Source: Clostridia bacterium
GTDB taxonomy: Bacteria > Bacillota > Clostridia > Christensenellales > CAG-138
Assembly (NCBI GenBank): GCA_017394835.1
Contig: JAFPXD010000030.1
Location: 1 to 38,666 of the forward strand
Length of the DNA: 38,666 nt
Direction of reading: 5' to 3'
The position numbers and the translations under genes are program-made. The notes under the pieces were generated by a model that saw nothing but the letters and a program-made list of their open reading frames with translations, searched no databases and was not told where the DNA came from. Positions 9,009-17,496 of the stretch are shown piece after piece. Each line of letters opens with the position of its first letter. Position 1 is the stretch's first letter.

Positions 9009-9308
9009 ATGAAGAGACGCCCCGTGAGCGTAAAGAGGGCGCGGTCCGCCATGAGGAGGGGCGTGGCATACGCCGCCTGCGGGTTCCCCGCGGACTCCGA
9101 CTGCATAATACCCAAGGTGAGCGTGACGGGCGACCGATGGGTGCGTGTGGAGCACCATGAGGGCGTGCTCGTCCTTTCGGAGCGGTCCATAAGGCTCGTG
9201 ACCGCGCTCGGAGTGCTGAGGATAGAGGGCGCGGGGCTCTGCGCCTCCGTGCTGACCGAGGACGAACTCATAGCGGATGGGCGCATCCGCTCCGTTTCCT
9301 TTGAATAA
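9009..9308 (+). CDS. yqfC: Sporulation protein YqfC (YabP/YqfC family)
   Basis: About 99 residues: a basic N-terminus (MKRRPVSVKRAR), then the compact beta domain of the family with the typical IPKVSVTGDRWVRVEHHEGVL and a final TEDELIADGRIRSVSFE. YqfC acts in the mother cell during sporulation; its molecular role is not known. The start is uncertain: GGAAGGGGGGAG (8981-8992) is 16 bases before the ATG at 9009, and another in-frame ATG lies at 8979. I prefer 9009 because the family begins with a short basic stretch. It is followed by yqfD 26 bp later, the conserved order. Confidence 0.82.
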   Translation: MKRRPVSVKRARSAMRRGVAYAACGFPADSDCIIPKVSVTGDRWVRVEHHEGVLVLSERSIRLVTALGVLRIEGAGLCASVLTEDELIADGRIRSVSFE

Positions 9309-9334
9309 TTTTGGCGCAAAGGTGAGAAAATTCA

Positions 9335-10486
9335 ATGAAGCTATGGAAATTCTGCCGCGGATATGTTAAGATAGGGATAATGGGGGAATATCCGGAAAGG
9401 CTCGTAAACCGCTGCCTTGAAGCCGGAGTGCCCCTGAAGGATACGGGAAGGCGCCAATGCGGGTTCGAAGCGCGCGTTGCCGTCGGCGATATTAAGCGTC
9501 TGCGCCGCGCCGCAAGGGGCACGGGCTGCAGGGTGAGGATACTTGCCCGCTATGGCGGGGCAAGGCTCATCCCGTGGCTTTACCGGAACGGGGCGTTCGC
9601 CGCGGCCGCCGCACTGCTGTTCATCGCGTGTGCAGTGCTTTCAACAAGGCTGTGGTTCATATCGGTCGATTCCGTCAGCATACCGGAGCGGGAGGTGCTG
9701 GCGATCATCGGGGAGATGGGCGCCGCAAGGGGGAAGCCCAAGAGCGGCTTTACGGCTTCCGCGATAGCGGCGGCGCTGAATGCCGATAAGAGAGTCGCCA
9801 ATGCAAAGGTGATCCTCCGCGGGGTGACGCTGAGGATCGAGATAGCGGGCAGATACCCCAAGGAGGAGCGCGGGAAGGAGACTTCCCCCGCAAGCATCTA
9901 TGCCGCGAAGGACTGCGTGATCGACTCCGTCTCCGTTTACGCCGGCCGCGCGTGCGTCACGCAGGGGCAGGCGGTGAGGAAGGGGGAGCTGCTCATTTCG
10001 GGCGATCTTTCCGCATCGAAGCCGGGCTATTTCGTAAGGGCGGAGGGCGAGCTGATCGGCCGCGTGCTTTACCGCGTCAGTGCGACCGCGCCTGCTCTGC
10101 GCGAGGAGCCGACCCCTTCGGGAAGGAGCAGCAAAGCCATCGCGATAAGCCTGTTCGGGTTCGAGCTTTCGCTTGACAGGCCGTATCCGGAATTCGGGAA
10201 GGAGCCCGAAAAAGCGGCGTTTATCACCGCGTCGCCTCTGCCGATAAGGGTGGAGCAAGCGACCCTGCGCGAGCTCATACCGGGGGCCGTTCCCGATACG
10301 AGGGAGGGCATAGAGCGGCGGGCGCGGCTCATGGCGCAGGAAAAACTCAATACCGCGGTCCCGCAGGGGGCGAGGATAGTGACCCTTCGCACGGACTGCG
10401 AATACGGCGGCGACGGCAGCGTTACGGCGCGGATAACCGTCACCGTACTGGAAAACATAGGAATCATCGGGAGTTTGCATGAATAA
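9335..10486 (+). CDS. yqfD: Sporulation protein YqfD
   Basis: A 383-residue membrane-anchored sporulation protein. The cytoplasmic N-terminal ~85 residues contain the typical YVKIGIMGEYPERLVNRCLEAGV. A single membrane helix (about 87-107, AAAAALLFIACAVLSTRLWF) is followed by an extracytoplasmic region with VSIPEREVLAIIGEMG, an FtsQ/POTRA-like segment, and beta-rich repeats. AAAGGTGAG precedes the ATG. It overlaps phoH by 8 bp. B. subtilis yqfD is needed for efficient sporulation. Confidence 0.9.
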   Translation: MKLWKFCRGYVKIGIMGEYPERLVNRCLEAGVPLKDTGRRQCGFEARVAVGDIKRLRRAARGTGCRVRILARYGGARLIPWLYRNGAFAAAAALLFIACAVLSTRLWFISVDSVSIPEREVLAIIGEMGAARGKPKSGFTASAIAAALNADKRVANAKVILRGVTLRIEIAGRYPKEERGKETSPASIYAAKDCVIDSVSVYAGRACVTQGQAVRKGELLISGDLSASKPGYFVRAEGELIGRVLYRVSATAPALREEPTPSGRSSKAIAISLFGFELSLDRPYPEFGKEPEKAAFITASPLPIRVEQATLRELIPGAVPDTREGIERRARLMAQEKLNTAVPQGARIVTLRTDCEYGGDGSVTARITVTVLENIGIIGSLHE

Positions 10487-11552
10487 CGATACCAATAACG
10501 AAACCTTACTTGAAACGGCCGCCGAAAACGGGGCCGTGAACGAAACGAACGAGGCCGAGGGCAATTTCGAGCTGAGCGTTCCGGTCGAACAGATGGACGA
10601 GCTCATAAGGCTTTTCGGCGTGTTCGATGAGAACCTTAAAATAATCGAGGCGGAGACGGGCGCGCATATCGCGTCCGATGCGGACCGCATAACCGTCACC
10701 GGCGGAGAGAGCGAGACGGAGGCCGCCGCCGCGGTAATAGAAAAGCTGCTCATGCTCATCCGTAAGGGCGAAAACATAGACAGGGGCCGCATAAGGTATG
10801 CGATCGACCTTGCCAAGGAGGGCAATTCCGATCTGATACTGGAGCTTGCGGATGACGTAGTAGCCTTCACCAACAAGGGCAAGCAGATAAAGTGCAAGAC
10901 GCTGGGGCAGAAGAAATACGTGCAGGCGCTCAAGAAGCACACCGTGGTGTTCGGAGTCGGCCCCGCCGGCACGGGCAAGACTTATCTGGCAGTCGCAATG
11001 GCGGTGCTGGCCCTCAAAAACAAGGAGGTCAGCCGCATAATCCTCACCCGTCCCGCAGTTGAGGCGGGGGAGAAGCTGGGCTTCCTCCCGGGGGATCTGC
11101 AGAACAAGGTCGATCCCTATCTTCGCCCGCTGTACGACGCGCTCTATGAATTCCTGGGCTCCGAAAATTTCAAGCTCCTTTCGGAGCGCGGCGTTATCGA
11201 GGTGGCGCCCCTCGCCTATATGCGCGGGCGTACGCTGAACGACGCTTACATAATCCTCGATGAGGCGCAGAACTGCACCATTGAGCAGATGAAGATGTTT
11301 TTGACGAGGTTCGGCGAGGGCTCCCGCGTGGTAGTTACGGGGGACGTGACCCAGATCGACCTCCCGCAGGACAGGAAGAGCGGCCTTGTGCACGCAATGC
11401 GCGTGCTCGAAGGCGTTGAGGGCATTGCGATGATAAGGCTCTCCGCAAGGGACGTGGTGCGCCACGAGATGGTGCAGAGGATAGTCCGCGCATACGAGCA
11501 GGCGGAGATGGAAAGGATCAAACGCGAGAAAAACGGCGACCGTCAGCAATAA
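10479..11552 (+). CDS. phoH: PhoH-like ATPase
   Basis: A 357-residue cytosolic P-loop ATPase of the PhoH/YbeZ family, thought to act with YbeY in RNA metabolism. The N-terminal ~120 residues hold a KH-like part (LFGVFDENLKIIEAETGAHI). The ATPase core has Walker A GPAGTGKT (161-168, Lys167), TRPAVEAGEKLGFLPGD, and Walker B AYIILDEAQNC with the helicase-like VVTGDVTQIDLP. Its start lies inside the end of yqfD, which implies translational coupling, and ybeY follows two genes later as is usual. Confidence 0.95.
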   Translation: MNNDTNNETLLETAAENGAVNETNEAEGNFELSVPVEQMDELIRLFGVFDENLKIIEAETGAHIASDADRITVTGGESETEAAAAVIEKLLMLIRKGENIDRGRIRYAIDLAKEGNSDLILELADDVVAFTNKGKQIKCKTLGQKKYVQALKKHTVVFGVGPAGTGKTYLAVAMAVLALKNKEVSRIILTRPAVEAGEKLGFLPGDLQNKVDPYLRPLYDALYEFLGSENFKLLSERGVIEVAPLAYMRGRTLNDAYIILDEAQNCTIEQMKMFLTRFGEGSRVVVTGDVTQIDLPQDRKSGLVHAMRVLEGVEGIAMIRLSARDVVRHEMVQRIVRAYEQAEMERIKREKNGDRQQ

Positions 11553-11576
11553 AGGTCCCGTATTAAGGAGGCAGCT

Positions 11577-13070
11577 TTGGAAAGGGATGTAACGGGGGCC
11601 GCGGCAAGAAGGAGCAAGCTCCCGAATGAAGCAAAGCAGAAGGAGGCGGCCAAGATACGGCGCGAGAAGACGATAGGCGTCGGTTGGAGCATACTCATGC
11701 TCTGCGTGACGTACGCTTTGATCGCGGCCGAATACACCGTGTTCCTCATAAAGGCGGGACAAGCGTGGCAAAGCGTAGTTGGCTCGCTGGTGCTCATCGC
11801 CATGGGCTTCGGCGCGTTCGGCGTATATGCCTATATCCGCCGCGAAAAGAATTTGGCAACGTTCAGCAGGATGCTGCTGATATGCGTGCTGCTCGTGATC
11901 GCCTGCGCGCCGCTGCCCGTGACAATGCGCGTTGACGTGGGGTTCACGGTGCACGTTCTCGCCGCCATGCTCGTTGCCGTGCTCACAAACAGGAGGCTCG
12001 CGATGCTCTCATCCGTGCCCGTGGCCGCCGCCGCGGGAGTGACCGCGTTCGTAGTCAGCGGAGTCCGCGGAGCGCCCATGGGGATGATACTCGCCGCCGC
12101 CGTCACCGCGATAGCCGCCGTGCTCGCGCTCGGAATAAGCTCCACAAGGAGCAATACCGTGATCGCCGCGGGGCTTGCGGGCGCCGCCGGAGCGCTCACT
12201 TACGGCGCGGCAATGCTCGCCTGCGGCGAAGCTTTCGAAGCCTATTGGCGCACCCTGCTGTGGATACTGGGCGGGAGCGTGCTCTGCGGGATACTCGCCG
12301 TCGGCTTCATGCCCGTATTTGAAACGCTTTTCGATATTCCCACCGATGCGAGACTGAACGAGCTTTTGAACAACAACAACCCGCTTTTGAAGCGGCTCAT
12401 GACCGAAGCTTCCGGCACGTATCATCATTCGCTCACCGTCGCCGCGCTTGCGGAAGCCGCCGCGGAGCAGGTCGGGGCAAACGCGCTGCTCTGCCGCGTC
12501 GCCGCCACGTATCACGACGTGGGCAAGCTCAAGGATCCCCTCTGCTTTAAGGAAAACCAGCGCACGGAAAACAACGTGCACAACGATCTGGATCCCTACG
12601 AATCCGCAAGGCGCATAATCGCCCACCAGCAGGACAGCGTGGAGCTGCTTGAAAAGCATAAATTCCCCGGCGCGGTCGTGAGGATCGCGGGGGAGCATCA
12701 CGGCGATTCGGTGATGGTCTATTTCTACGACAGGGCCAAGAAGGCCGCGCCCGAGGGCACGGAGGTGGATGTTTCCAAATTCCGTTATCCCTCCGGCAAG
12801 CCCTCCACCAAGGAGAGCGCGATAATAATGCTTGCCGACTGCTGCGAGGCGGCCGTCCGCAGCATGAAGGAGCCCACCATGCGCGATATAGCCGCCAAGG
12901 TGCGCGAGATCATAAACCATAAATGGGATAAGCGCGGGAGCATGCTTTGGGATTCGCCCCTCTCCTTCGCGGAGATAAACAAGATCGAAACGAGCTTCCT
13001 GCGCACTTTTGCCGCCCTTTATCACGAAAGGGTGGAATACCCCGATCTTGAGGAGATAGACGTAAGATGA
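11577..13070 (+). CDS. Membrane HD-domain phosphodiesterase, short PgpH/YqfF form
   Basis: A 497-residue protein, TTG start with AAGGAG (11565-11570) seven bases upstream. After a basic cytoplasmic tail come seven or eight hydrophobic helices (about 35-247), then a cytoplasmic HD domain: TYHHSLTV (His283, His284), YHDVGK (His313, Asp314), the AHQQDSVELL motif, EHHGDSVMVYFY and MLADCCEAAVRS. This is the catalytic core of PgpH (YqfF), which hydrolyses cyclic di-AMP. The usual ~200-residue extracellular HDED sensor domain before the membrane block is absent; B. subtilis PgpH is about 710 residues. The gene sits in the normal place between phoH and ybeY and overlaps ybeY by 4 bp. Confidence 0.88.
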   Translation: MERDVTGAAARRSKLPNEAKQKEAAKIRREKTIGVGWSILMLCVTYALIAAEYTVFLIKAGQAWQSVVGSLVLIAMGFGAFGVYAYIRREKNLATFSRMLLICVLLVIACAPLPVTMRVDVGFTVHVLAAMLVAVLTNRRLAMLSSVPVAAAAGVTAFVVSGVRGAPMGMILAAAVTAIAAVLALGISSTRSNTVIAAGLAGAAGALTYGAAMLACGEAFEAYWRTLLWILGGSVLCGILAVGFMPVFETLFDIPTDARLNELLNNNNPLLKRLMTEASGTYHHSLTVAALAEAAAEQVGANALLCRVAATYHDVGKLKDPLCFKENQRTENNVHNDLDPYESARRIIAHQQDSVELLEKHKFPGAVVRIAGEHHGDSVMVYFYDRAKKAAPEGTEVDVSKFRYPSGKPSTKESAIIMLADCCEAAVRSMKEPTMRDIAAKVREIINHKWDKRGSMLWDSPLSFAEINKIETSFLRTFAALYHERVEYPDLEEIDVR

Positions 13071-13513
13071 GGTTTGCGGAGGTTTTGATAAACGCGATAC
13101 CCGAAGACCCGGAGCTGATGCGCGCGGCCCGGATCGGCTCGGAGGCGGCGCTTGAAGCCGAAGGTGCGGAGGGCGATATATGCATAGAGCTCACGAACGA
13201 TCCCGTGATCCATCTTCTGAACCGCGAGCTTCGCGGCGTCGATAGGCCGACGGACGTGCTGAGCTTCCCCGTGAACGAGGGGGAGGAGCTCATTGCCGTG
13301 CCGGACGGGCATCTGGGGGATATTATGATCTCCGTCGAAACGGCTCAAAGGCAGGCGGAGGAGCTTGGGCATTCCACCGCGCGTGAGGTCGCCTTCCTTG
13401 CGATCCACGGGACTCTGCACGTATTGGGCTACGATCACATGAGCCCCGAGGATGAGGAGATAATGACCGCGAGGCAGCGCGCAATAATCGCGAATATAGA
13501 AGGGATTCTGTAA
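13067..13513 (+). CDS. ybeY: Endoribonuclease YbeY, rRNA maturation factor
   Basis: 148 residues, the usual length. The zinc-binding signature HGTLHVLGYDH is at residues 114-124, and the upstream conserved TDVLSFP is present. YbeY acts in 16S rRNA 3' end maturation and ribosome quality control. The ATG overlaps the stop of the HD phosphodiesterase gene. Confidence 0.95.
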   Translation: MRFAEVLINAIPEDPELMRAARIGSEAALEAEGAEGDICIELTNDPVIHLLNRELRGVDRPTDVLSFPVNEGEELIAVPDGHLGDIMISVETAQRQAEELGHSTAREVAFLAIHGTLHVLGYDHMSPEDEEIMTARQRAIIANIEGIL

Positions 13514-13529
13514 GTCCATTGGAGGGAAT

Positions 13530-13943
13530 ATGATCAATCTGCATGAGTTTGAAGTGAAAAAGATGCTGAGGCTCGCCGCCGAAGCGCGCGAAAAGGCCTA
13601 TGCGCCCTATTCGAATTTCCGCGTGGGCGCCTGCTTGAAGACGGGCTCCGGCGCGTACTATCTCGGCTGCAATATCGAAAACGCCGCATTCACACCCACC
13701 AACTGCGCGGAGCGCACGGCCATGTTCAAGGCCGTTTATGAGGGAGAGCGCGATTTTGAGGCGATAGCGATAATTTCCGACAGCCTTAACCACACCGCGC
13801 CCTGCGGAGTCTGCCGCCAGGTGCTTGCGGAGTTCTGCCCGCCCGATATGCCCGTCATCTGCGCCGACCGCGACGGCGATTATGAGATACACGAGCTTCG
13901 AGAGCTCATACCCATGGCGTTTACAAAGGCGGATATGGAATGA
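13530..13943 (+). CDS. cdd: Cytidine deaminase
   Basis: A 137-residue, homotetramer-type cytidine deaminase of pyrimidine salvage. The zinc site is visible as NCAERTA (Cys and catalytic Glu) and PCGVCRQ (two Cys), with AYAPYSNFRVGACLK at the N-terminus. GGAGGGAA precedes the ATG. In most Firmicutes dgkA lies between ybeY and cdd; here they are 16 bp apart and dgkA is missing. It overlaps era by 4 bp. Confidence 0.96.
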   Translation: MINLHEFEVKKMLRLAAEAREKAYAPYSNFRVGACLKTGSGAYYLGCNIENAAFTPTNCAERTAMFKAVYEGERDFEAIAIISDSLNHTAPCGVCRQVLAEFCPPDMPVICADRDGDYEIHELRELIPMAFTKADME

Positions 13944-14845
13944 TGGAAAAGGGTTACAAGTCGGGCTTCGTCACCATTATAGGCTCGCCCAACGTGGGCA
14001 AATCCACGCTTATGAACCTCATGGTGGGGCAAAAGATAAGCATAGTTTCCGAACGCGCGCAGACCACGCGCAACCGCATAGCGGGGGTCGTGACGAGAAA
14101 GAATTATCAGATCGTGTTCCTCGACACCCCCGGCGTGACCGGCGCGAAGAACCGTCTGGGCGAGTATATGCTCAAGGTCGCGTATGAATCCCTGCGCGAG
14201 GTGGAGTGCATACTCTTTATGCTCGACGCTTCGAAGGGCGTCCGCGAGATGGATGAGAGCCTCATCGCGGCGCTCCGCGAGAGGGTGGGGAATACGCCCG
14301 TCGTCGCGGCGATAAACAAGACCGACCTTACGAACCTTGACGATATAGAAACGATACGGGAACGCCTCGAAAAGGAAGCTTTCATAAAAAGGATACTGCC
14401 CATTTCCGCTGAAACGGGCAGAAACGTGGATAAGCTCGAAGAGATACTTTGCGGATACCTTGTCGAAGGCCCCCAATACTACCCTGACGACATGGTGACG
14501 GATCAGCCCATGCGCGTCATCACCGCCGAGATAATAAGGGAAAAGGCGTTAAAGTCCCTCCGTCAGGAGATCCCCCACGGCATAGGCGTTGAGATAGAGC
14601 GCATAGAGCTGCGTGAGGACGGCATAAACGATATAAACGCCGTCATCTACTGTGAACGCGATTCCCACAAGGGCATCATAATAGGCGGCAGGGGAGCCAT
14701 GCTCAAAAGGATAGGCTCCGCCGCAAGGCCCGAGATAGAGACCCTTTTCGGCACGAAGGTCAATCTTCAGCTTTGGGTCAAGGTGCGCCCCGATTGGCGC
14801 AACAGCGCGAATGCCCTGCGCGAGCTCGGCTATAACGACGACTGA
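13940..14845 (+). CDS. era: GTPase Era
   Basis: A 301-residue GTPase required for 30S ribosome assembly; it binds the 16S rRNA 3' end. G1 is GSPNVGKST (15-23), G3 DTPGV, G4 NKTD. The C-terminal KH domain includes HKGIIIGGRGAMLKRIG. Two consecutive ATG codons (13940, 13943) are possible starts. Its last 16 bp overlap the end of an oppositely oriented yqzL-like gene. Confidence 0.97.
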   Translation: MMEKGYKSGFVTIIGSPNVGKSTLMNLMVGQKISIVSERAQTTRNRIAGVVTRKNYQIVFLDTPGVTGAKNRLGEYMLKVAYESLREVECILFMLDASKGVREMDESLIAALRERVGNTPVVAAINKTDLTNLDDIETIRERLEKEAFIKRILPISAETGRNVDKLEEILCGYLVEGPQYYPDDMVTDQPMRVITAEIIREKALKSLRQEIPHGIGVEIERIELREDGINDINAVIYCERDSHKGIIIGGRGAMLKRIGSAARPEIETLFGTKVNLQLWVKVRPDWRNSANALRELGYNDD

Positions 14846-14976
14846 TCGGGCTCCGGCCCTTCCGAAGGCTTGGAGGATCGCTCCCCTTCAAGCCTCCGCA
14901 CTTTGCAAAAATCCAAATAATCCTTGAGCTTTCCGCTCTTTTCAAAACGATTCCAAAGAGTGCTTGCTTTTTCCAC
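14830..14976 (-). CDS. yqzL: YqzL-like small protein, antisense to the operon
   Basis: A 48-codon gene with a GTG start (14974-14976) and a strong GGGAGG (complement of 14985-14990) eight bases upstream. The protein reads LWNRFEKSGKLKDYLDFCK near its N-terminus, matching the W-x2-F-x2-[ST]-G-x2-x-x-YL-x-[YF] pattern of YqzL, a protein of unknown function of about 47 residues encoded between era and recO in Bacillus. Here it lies in the same slot but on the opposite strand. The tail (EGERSSKPSEGPEPDQSSL) is hydrophilic. The family call is from memory of a short motif. Confidence 0.6.
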   Translation of the reverse strand: MEKASTLWNRFEKSGKLKDYLDFCKVRRLEGERSSKPSEGPEPDQSSL

Positions 14977-15041
14977 GGCTCGATCCTCCCTTTTTATTGT
15001 TATTGTTCCGCGGCGCGCCGCCGCATGATACCCTGAAAAAT

Positions 15042-15758
15042 ATGCCAAACGATATTTTGAACGGAATAGTGCTTCGCATGACGGATTACCGCGAATCCGA
15101 CAGGATACTGAACGTCCTGACGAGGGAGCGCGGGCTTGTTGCCGTTACGGCGCGCGGCTGCCGCAAGCCCAAATCGAAGCTCGCCGCGTTTGCCTCGCCC
15201 TTTGTTTACGGCGAGATGGAGGTGAACGAGAGGCTGGGCAAGCTTCAGCTTTCGGGAGCCGCGGTGCTTGAAAGCTTCTATCCCATAAGGGAAAGCTATG
15301 AACAGCTCGTTTCCGCATCCTGCGCGGTGAGCGCCGTCGCGCATCTTGCCCCGCGGGAGACTCCGAACGACGATCTCTTCGTGCTTCTTTACAACACGCT
15401 TTCGCTCATCGCTTACGGCGAAAACGATCCCATGGACGTCGAGCTCTGTTTCTGGGCAAAGCTCTTTAAGATAGAGGGCGTGGCGCCGACGCTCACCTAC
15501 TGCCTTAAATGCGGGCGGGACCTCCGCGCCGAAAAGGAGGTCAGATTTTCAAATTCGCTTGGCGGCTCCGTCTGCGAAGCCTGCGGCAGCGCATTCAAGG
15601 CTGTGAGCACCCTTTCGCTGGAGGCGCTGCGCCGCATGATGCTCATTGACGTGAACGAGATGCGCCGCGTGCGTCTGCCCGAAAAGGTGCGCGCGGAGCT
15701 TACCTCCCTTATATACAGTTATGCGGAATATGCGCTGGACTTTACGGTGAAACGATGA
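15042..15758 (+). CDS. recO: DNA repair protein RecO
   Basis: A 238-residue protein. The N-terminal OB fold begins DILNGIVLRMTDYRESDRIL; the zinc finger follows as CLKCGRDL and CEACG; the C-terminal helices are typical. RecO loads RecA onto SSB-coated DNA with RecR. The ATG at 15042 fits the family N-terminus, although no clear Shine-Dalgarno is seen; an in-frame extension to 14964 would run through the divergent yqzL leader and is rejected. Confidence 0.93.
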   Translation: MPNDILNGIVLRMTDYRESDRILNVLTRERGLVAVTARGCRKPKSKLAAFASPFVYGEMEVNERLGKLQLSGAAVLESFYPIRESYEQLVSASCAVSAVAHLAPRETPNDDLFVLLYNTLSLIAYGENDPMDVELCFWAKLFKIEGVAPTLTYCLKCGRDLRAEKEVRFSNSLGGSVCEACGSAFKAVSTLSLEALRRMMLIDVNEMRRVRLPEKVRAELTSLIYSYAEYALDFTVKR

Positions 15759-16309
15759 AAACGATGAAAATACCCGAATTACCGCATGAAGGCGCGAAAA
15801 TTGCGCTGATAGGCCATTCCGGGAGCGGCAAATCGACCCTCGCCGCTTTCCTCGGCGAAAGGCTCGGTCTGCCTGTCCTGCATATAGACAGGATCCATTT
15901 CCTGCCCGGTTGGGTGGAGCGCGAAACGGAGGACGAGCTTTCCCTCATGCGGGAGTTCCTCGATGAGAACGCCTCCCGCGGCTGGGTGATAGACGGCAAT
16001 TACAGAAAGCTCGAGCACGAAAGGCGCATGGAGGAAGCCGACCTTATTATCTACATGAATTTCAACCGTTTCGCCTGCTTTGCCCGTGCCTATCGAAGAA
16101 GCCTCAAATACAGGAACAGGGTGCGACCCTCAATAGCCGACGGCTGCAATGAAAAGTTTGATAAGGATTTTGCCAAATGGATATTGAAGGGCGGCAGGAC
16201 GAAGCCCAAGCTCGAAAGATATGCGGCGCTCGTTCGGCAATATTCCGAAAAGAGCGTCGAGATCAAAAACCAGAGGGAGCTCGACAGATTAAAAAAGGCG
16301 TTTGAATAA
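15755..16309 (+). CDS. P-loop kinase, FlaR/topology-modulation-protein-like
   Basis: A 184-residue adenylate-kinase-like NTPase. Walker A is GHSGSGKST near residue 26; then LPVLHIDRIHFLPGWVERE, GWVIDGNYRK and the RAYRRSLKYRNRVRPSIADGC arm, which is the pattern of proteins annotated as DNA topology modulation protein (FlaR) or shikimate-kinase-like. The real substrate is unknown. It overlaps recO by 4 bp and is the last gene of the operon; another in-frame start lies at 15764. Confidence 0.75.
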   Translation: MKTMKIPELPHEGAKIALIGHSGSGKSTLAAFLGERLGLPVLHIDRIHFLPGWVERETEDELSLMREFLDENASRGWVIDGNYRKLEHERRMEEADLIIYMNFNRFACFARAYRRSLKYRNRVRPSIADGCNEKFDKDFAKWILKGGRTKPKLERYAALVRQYSEKSVEIKNQRELDRLKKAFE

Positions 16310-16440
16310 ACGAAAAGCCTTTGAGGCGCGGCGGGCGCAGTCCGGCGCATCCCAAGACCGCGGTTTCCGCTGCACATGGTTTCCGCGGGCTTCCGCCATA
16401 CGGGCTTTGCAAATGGCGCGGCGAAACGGGAGCCGCGGTA

Positions 16441-16468
16441 TTGACTTCCCGACAAACAATGATATAAT
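16441..16468 (+). promoter_or_regulatory. Sigma-A promoter of opp operon
   Basis: TTGACT (16441-16446), a 16-bp spacer and TATAAT (16463-16468). About 80 bases of leader precede oppB. The rest of the 244-bp gap holds nothing I recognise. Confidence 0.8.
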
Positions 16469-16553
16469 GTATATATGTAAAGCATTGGAGGGGGAGACTG
16501 CGCCATTTTTGCGCGTATTCCCGTTCTTACCCGGAAAGAAGGTAAAAGCTTAA

Positions 16554-17483
16554 ATGAATTCAAAAACAGCGTTCTACATCATCAAGAGGATACTTCTTGC
16601 GATATTGACCGTCTGGATCGTTATCACCGTGACTTTCTTCGTCATGCACGCGGTCCCGGGCGGTCCTTTTATGAGCGAGAAGGCCATCTCTCCCGCCGCG
16701 CAGGCCGCGCTCGAGGCGAAGTACGGCTTGGATAAGCCGCTTATGACTCAGTACGGCACGTACCTTCGCGATATAGTGACGAAGTTCGACTTCGGCCCCT
16801 CGCTCAAGCAGAGGGGGCGCATGGTCATCGACGTTATCGGCGACGGTATGAAGACCTCCGTGAAGCTCGGCGTGGTGGCCGCGGTGCTCGCCGCCGTCAT
16901 AGGCATAGTGCTGGGAGCCGTCGCCGCGCTGCGCAGGAACAAGCTGATCGACAAGATCATAATGGTCATCACGACGGCGTTCGTTTCGATGCCCTCGTTC
17001 ATAATGGGGTCGCTGCTGCTCATTATTTTCGCCATCAAGCTCGGGTGGCTGCCCGCCAACGGCGCGGCGAAGGGCGGCCTCGTGCTCCCCATCATAACCC
17101 TTTCGCTCTATCCCATGGCTTACATCACAAGGCTGACCCGTTCCTCCATGCTGGACGTACTGGGTCAGGATTACATAAGGACGGCCAAGGCAAAGGGTGT
17201 TTCGGGCACGAAGATAATATTCGGGCACGCGCTTAAAAACTCGCTCATCCCCGTTATCACCTATTTCGGCCCGATGCTCGCCTACATCGTGACGGGCTCG
17301 CTGGTCGTAGAGCGCATTTTCGCCGTTCCCGGCATAGGCCGCGCGTTCGTTTCAAGCATCACCAACCGCGATTACCCGATGGTAATGGGCACTACGATAG
17401 TGCTTGCGGTGCTGATAGTCGTTATGAATCTGGTGAGCGACATTATGTATAAGATCGTCGATCCCAGGATCAATCTGGAGTAA
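16554..17483 (+). CDS. oppB: Oligopeptide ABC transporter permease OppB
   Basis: A 309-residue inner permease with six membrane helices. It begins YIIKRILLAILTVWIVITVTFFVMHAVPGGPF, the hallmark of DppB/OppB, and carries the EAA-like loop DYIRTAKAKGVSGTKIIFGHALKNSLIPV that docks the ATPase, and GSLVVERIFAVPGIGRA. First gene of oppBCDF-oppA. Confidence 0.95.
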   Translation: MNSKTAFYIIKRILLAILTVWIVITVTFFVMHAVPGGPFMSEKAISPAAQAALEAKYGLDKPLMTQYGTYLRDIVTKFDFGPSLKQRGRMVIDVIGDGMKTSVKLGVVAAVLAAVIGIVLGAVAALRRNKLIDKIIMVITTAFVSMPSFIMGSLLLIIFAIKLGWLPANGAAKGGLVLPIITLSLYPMAYITRLTRSSMLDVLGQDYIRTAKAKGVSGTKIIFGHALKNSLIPVITYFGPMLAYIVTGSLVVERIFAVPGIGRAFVSSITNRDYPMVMGTTIVLAVLIVVMNLVSDIMYKIVDPRINLE

Positions 17484-17496
17484 AGGGGGCGAGAAG

